Shown piece by piece: positions 63,342 through 64,000 of a stretch of DNA of 64,000 bases. Source of the stretch: Litchfieldia alkalitelluris (GTDB taxonomy: Bacteria; Bacillota; Bacilli; Bacillales; Salisediminibacteriaceae); NCBI RefSeq assembly GCF_002153425.1, contig NZ_KZ119600.1, positions 1,179,386 to 1,243,385 of the forward strand, read 5' to 3'. The notes under the pieces are model-generated. The model ran no database searches. It was not told the origin of the DNA and saw only the letters and a list, made by a program, of their open reading frames with translations. Each line of letters begins with the position of its first letter. Within the stretch, counting starts at the first letter, position 1. Position numbers and translations under genes: made by a program.

Positions 63342-64000
<659 letters not shown>

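Overview
The window is chromosomal DNA from an endospore-forming Bacillaceae (Bacillus in the broad sense), read into the first ~660 bases of a 16S rRNA gene. Evidence: three small spore-protein genes (sspK, sspE and YfhD/YfhE-type proteins), strong AGGAGG ribosome binding sites with frequent GTG/TTG starts, and a gene order that follows the Bacillus subtilis yfhD-to-rrnD segment. That backbone reads yfhD-yfhE-yfhF (minus), recX, yfhH, sspK, yfhJ, yfhP, mutY, yfhS, fabL, sspE, ygaC, ygaD, ygaE, gsaB, bcp, perR, ygzB, ygxA, rRNA operon. The species cannot be named from the sequence alone. No transposase, integrase, phage or cas gene is visible.

Layout. 1-4.9 kb: a mosaic dispersed repeat, a GNAT acetyltransferase, an alanine/sodium symporter, a His-rich YtkA-type lipoprotein and an orphan TreR-like repressor. 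5-15.3 kb: a hypothetical protein, the yfhD-recX block with an inserted lactate permease, the yfhH-yfhP block, then an overlapping small gene, mutY and an SDR. 15.4-24.5 kb (accessory): a 2.1-kb palindromic array, a gene remnant, a YwrD/YwrB/YwrA-like block (gamma-glutamyltransferase plus split chromate transporter), a ParE toxin-antitoxin pair, a quinone reductase and an unknown HExxH protein. 24.8-31.8 kb: yfhS, fabL, a small membrane protein, sspE, two more arrays, a DUF3939 protein, ygaC and ygaD. 32-39 kb (accessory): another array, an MBL hydrolase and a run of small membrane proteins and lipoproteins. 39.4-47.2 kb: ygaE, a cluster of GTTACCTGGTAAC palindromes, a stand-alone 1502-residue glutamate synthase and gsaB. 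47.6-48.4 kb: another array. 48.7-59 kb: a potassium channel, bcp, then a resistance/modification island (methyltransferases, GNATs, VOC proteins including fosB, a NUDIX hydrolase, DUF3231). 59-64 kb: a 21/124-bp repeat block, a DarA-like protein, perR with its own Per box, ygzB, ygxA, tandem rRNA promoters and 16S.

The most striking signal is not a gene. Five intergenic arrays (about 15.4-17.5, 27.08-27.32, 27.38-28.5, 32.0-32.9 and 47.6-48.4 kb; about 100 units) are all built on exactly the same 52-bp period, about five turns of B-DNA. Each unit is a pair of 12-bp inverted arms around an 11-nt loop, followed by a 17-bp spacer. The arrays have an orientation, carry a degenerate cap unit in perfect register at the same polar end, and show satellite-like higher-order repeats. 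One array abuts the C-terminal stub of a lost gene. I do not recognise this family. Phased binding sites for a DNA-binding protein, or a REPIN-like mobile palindrome, are the readings I consider most plausible.
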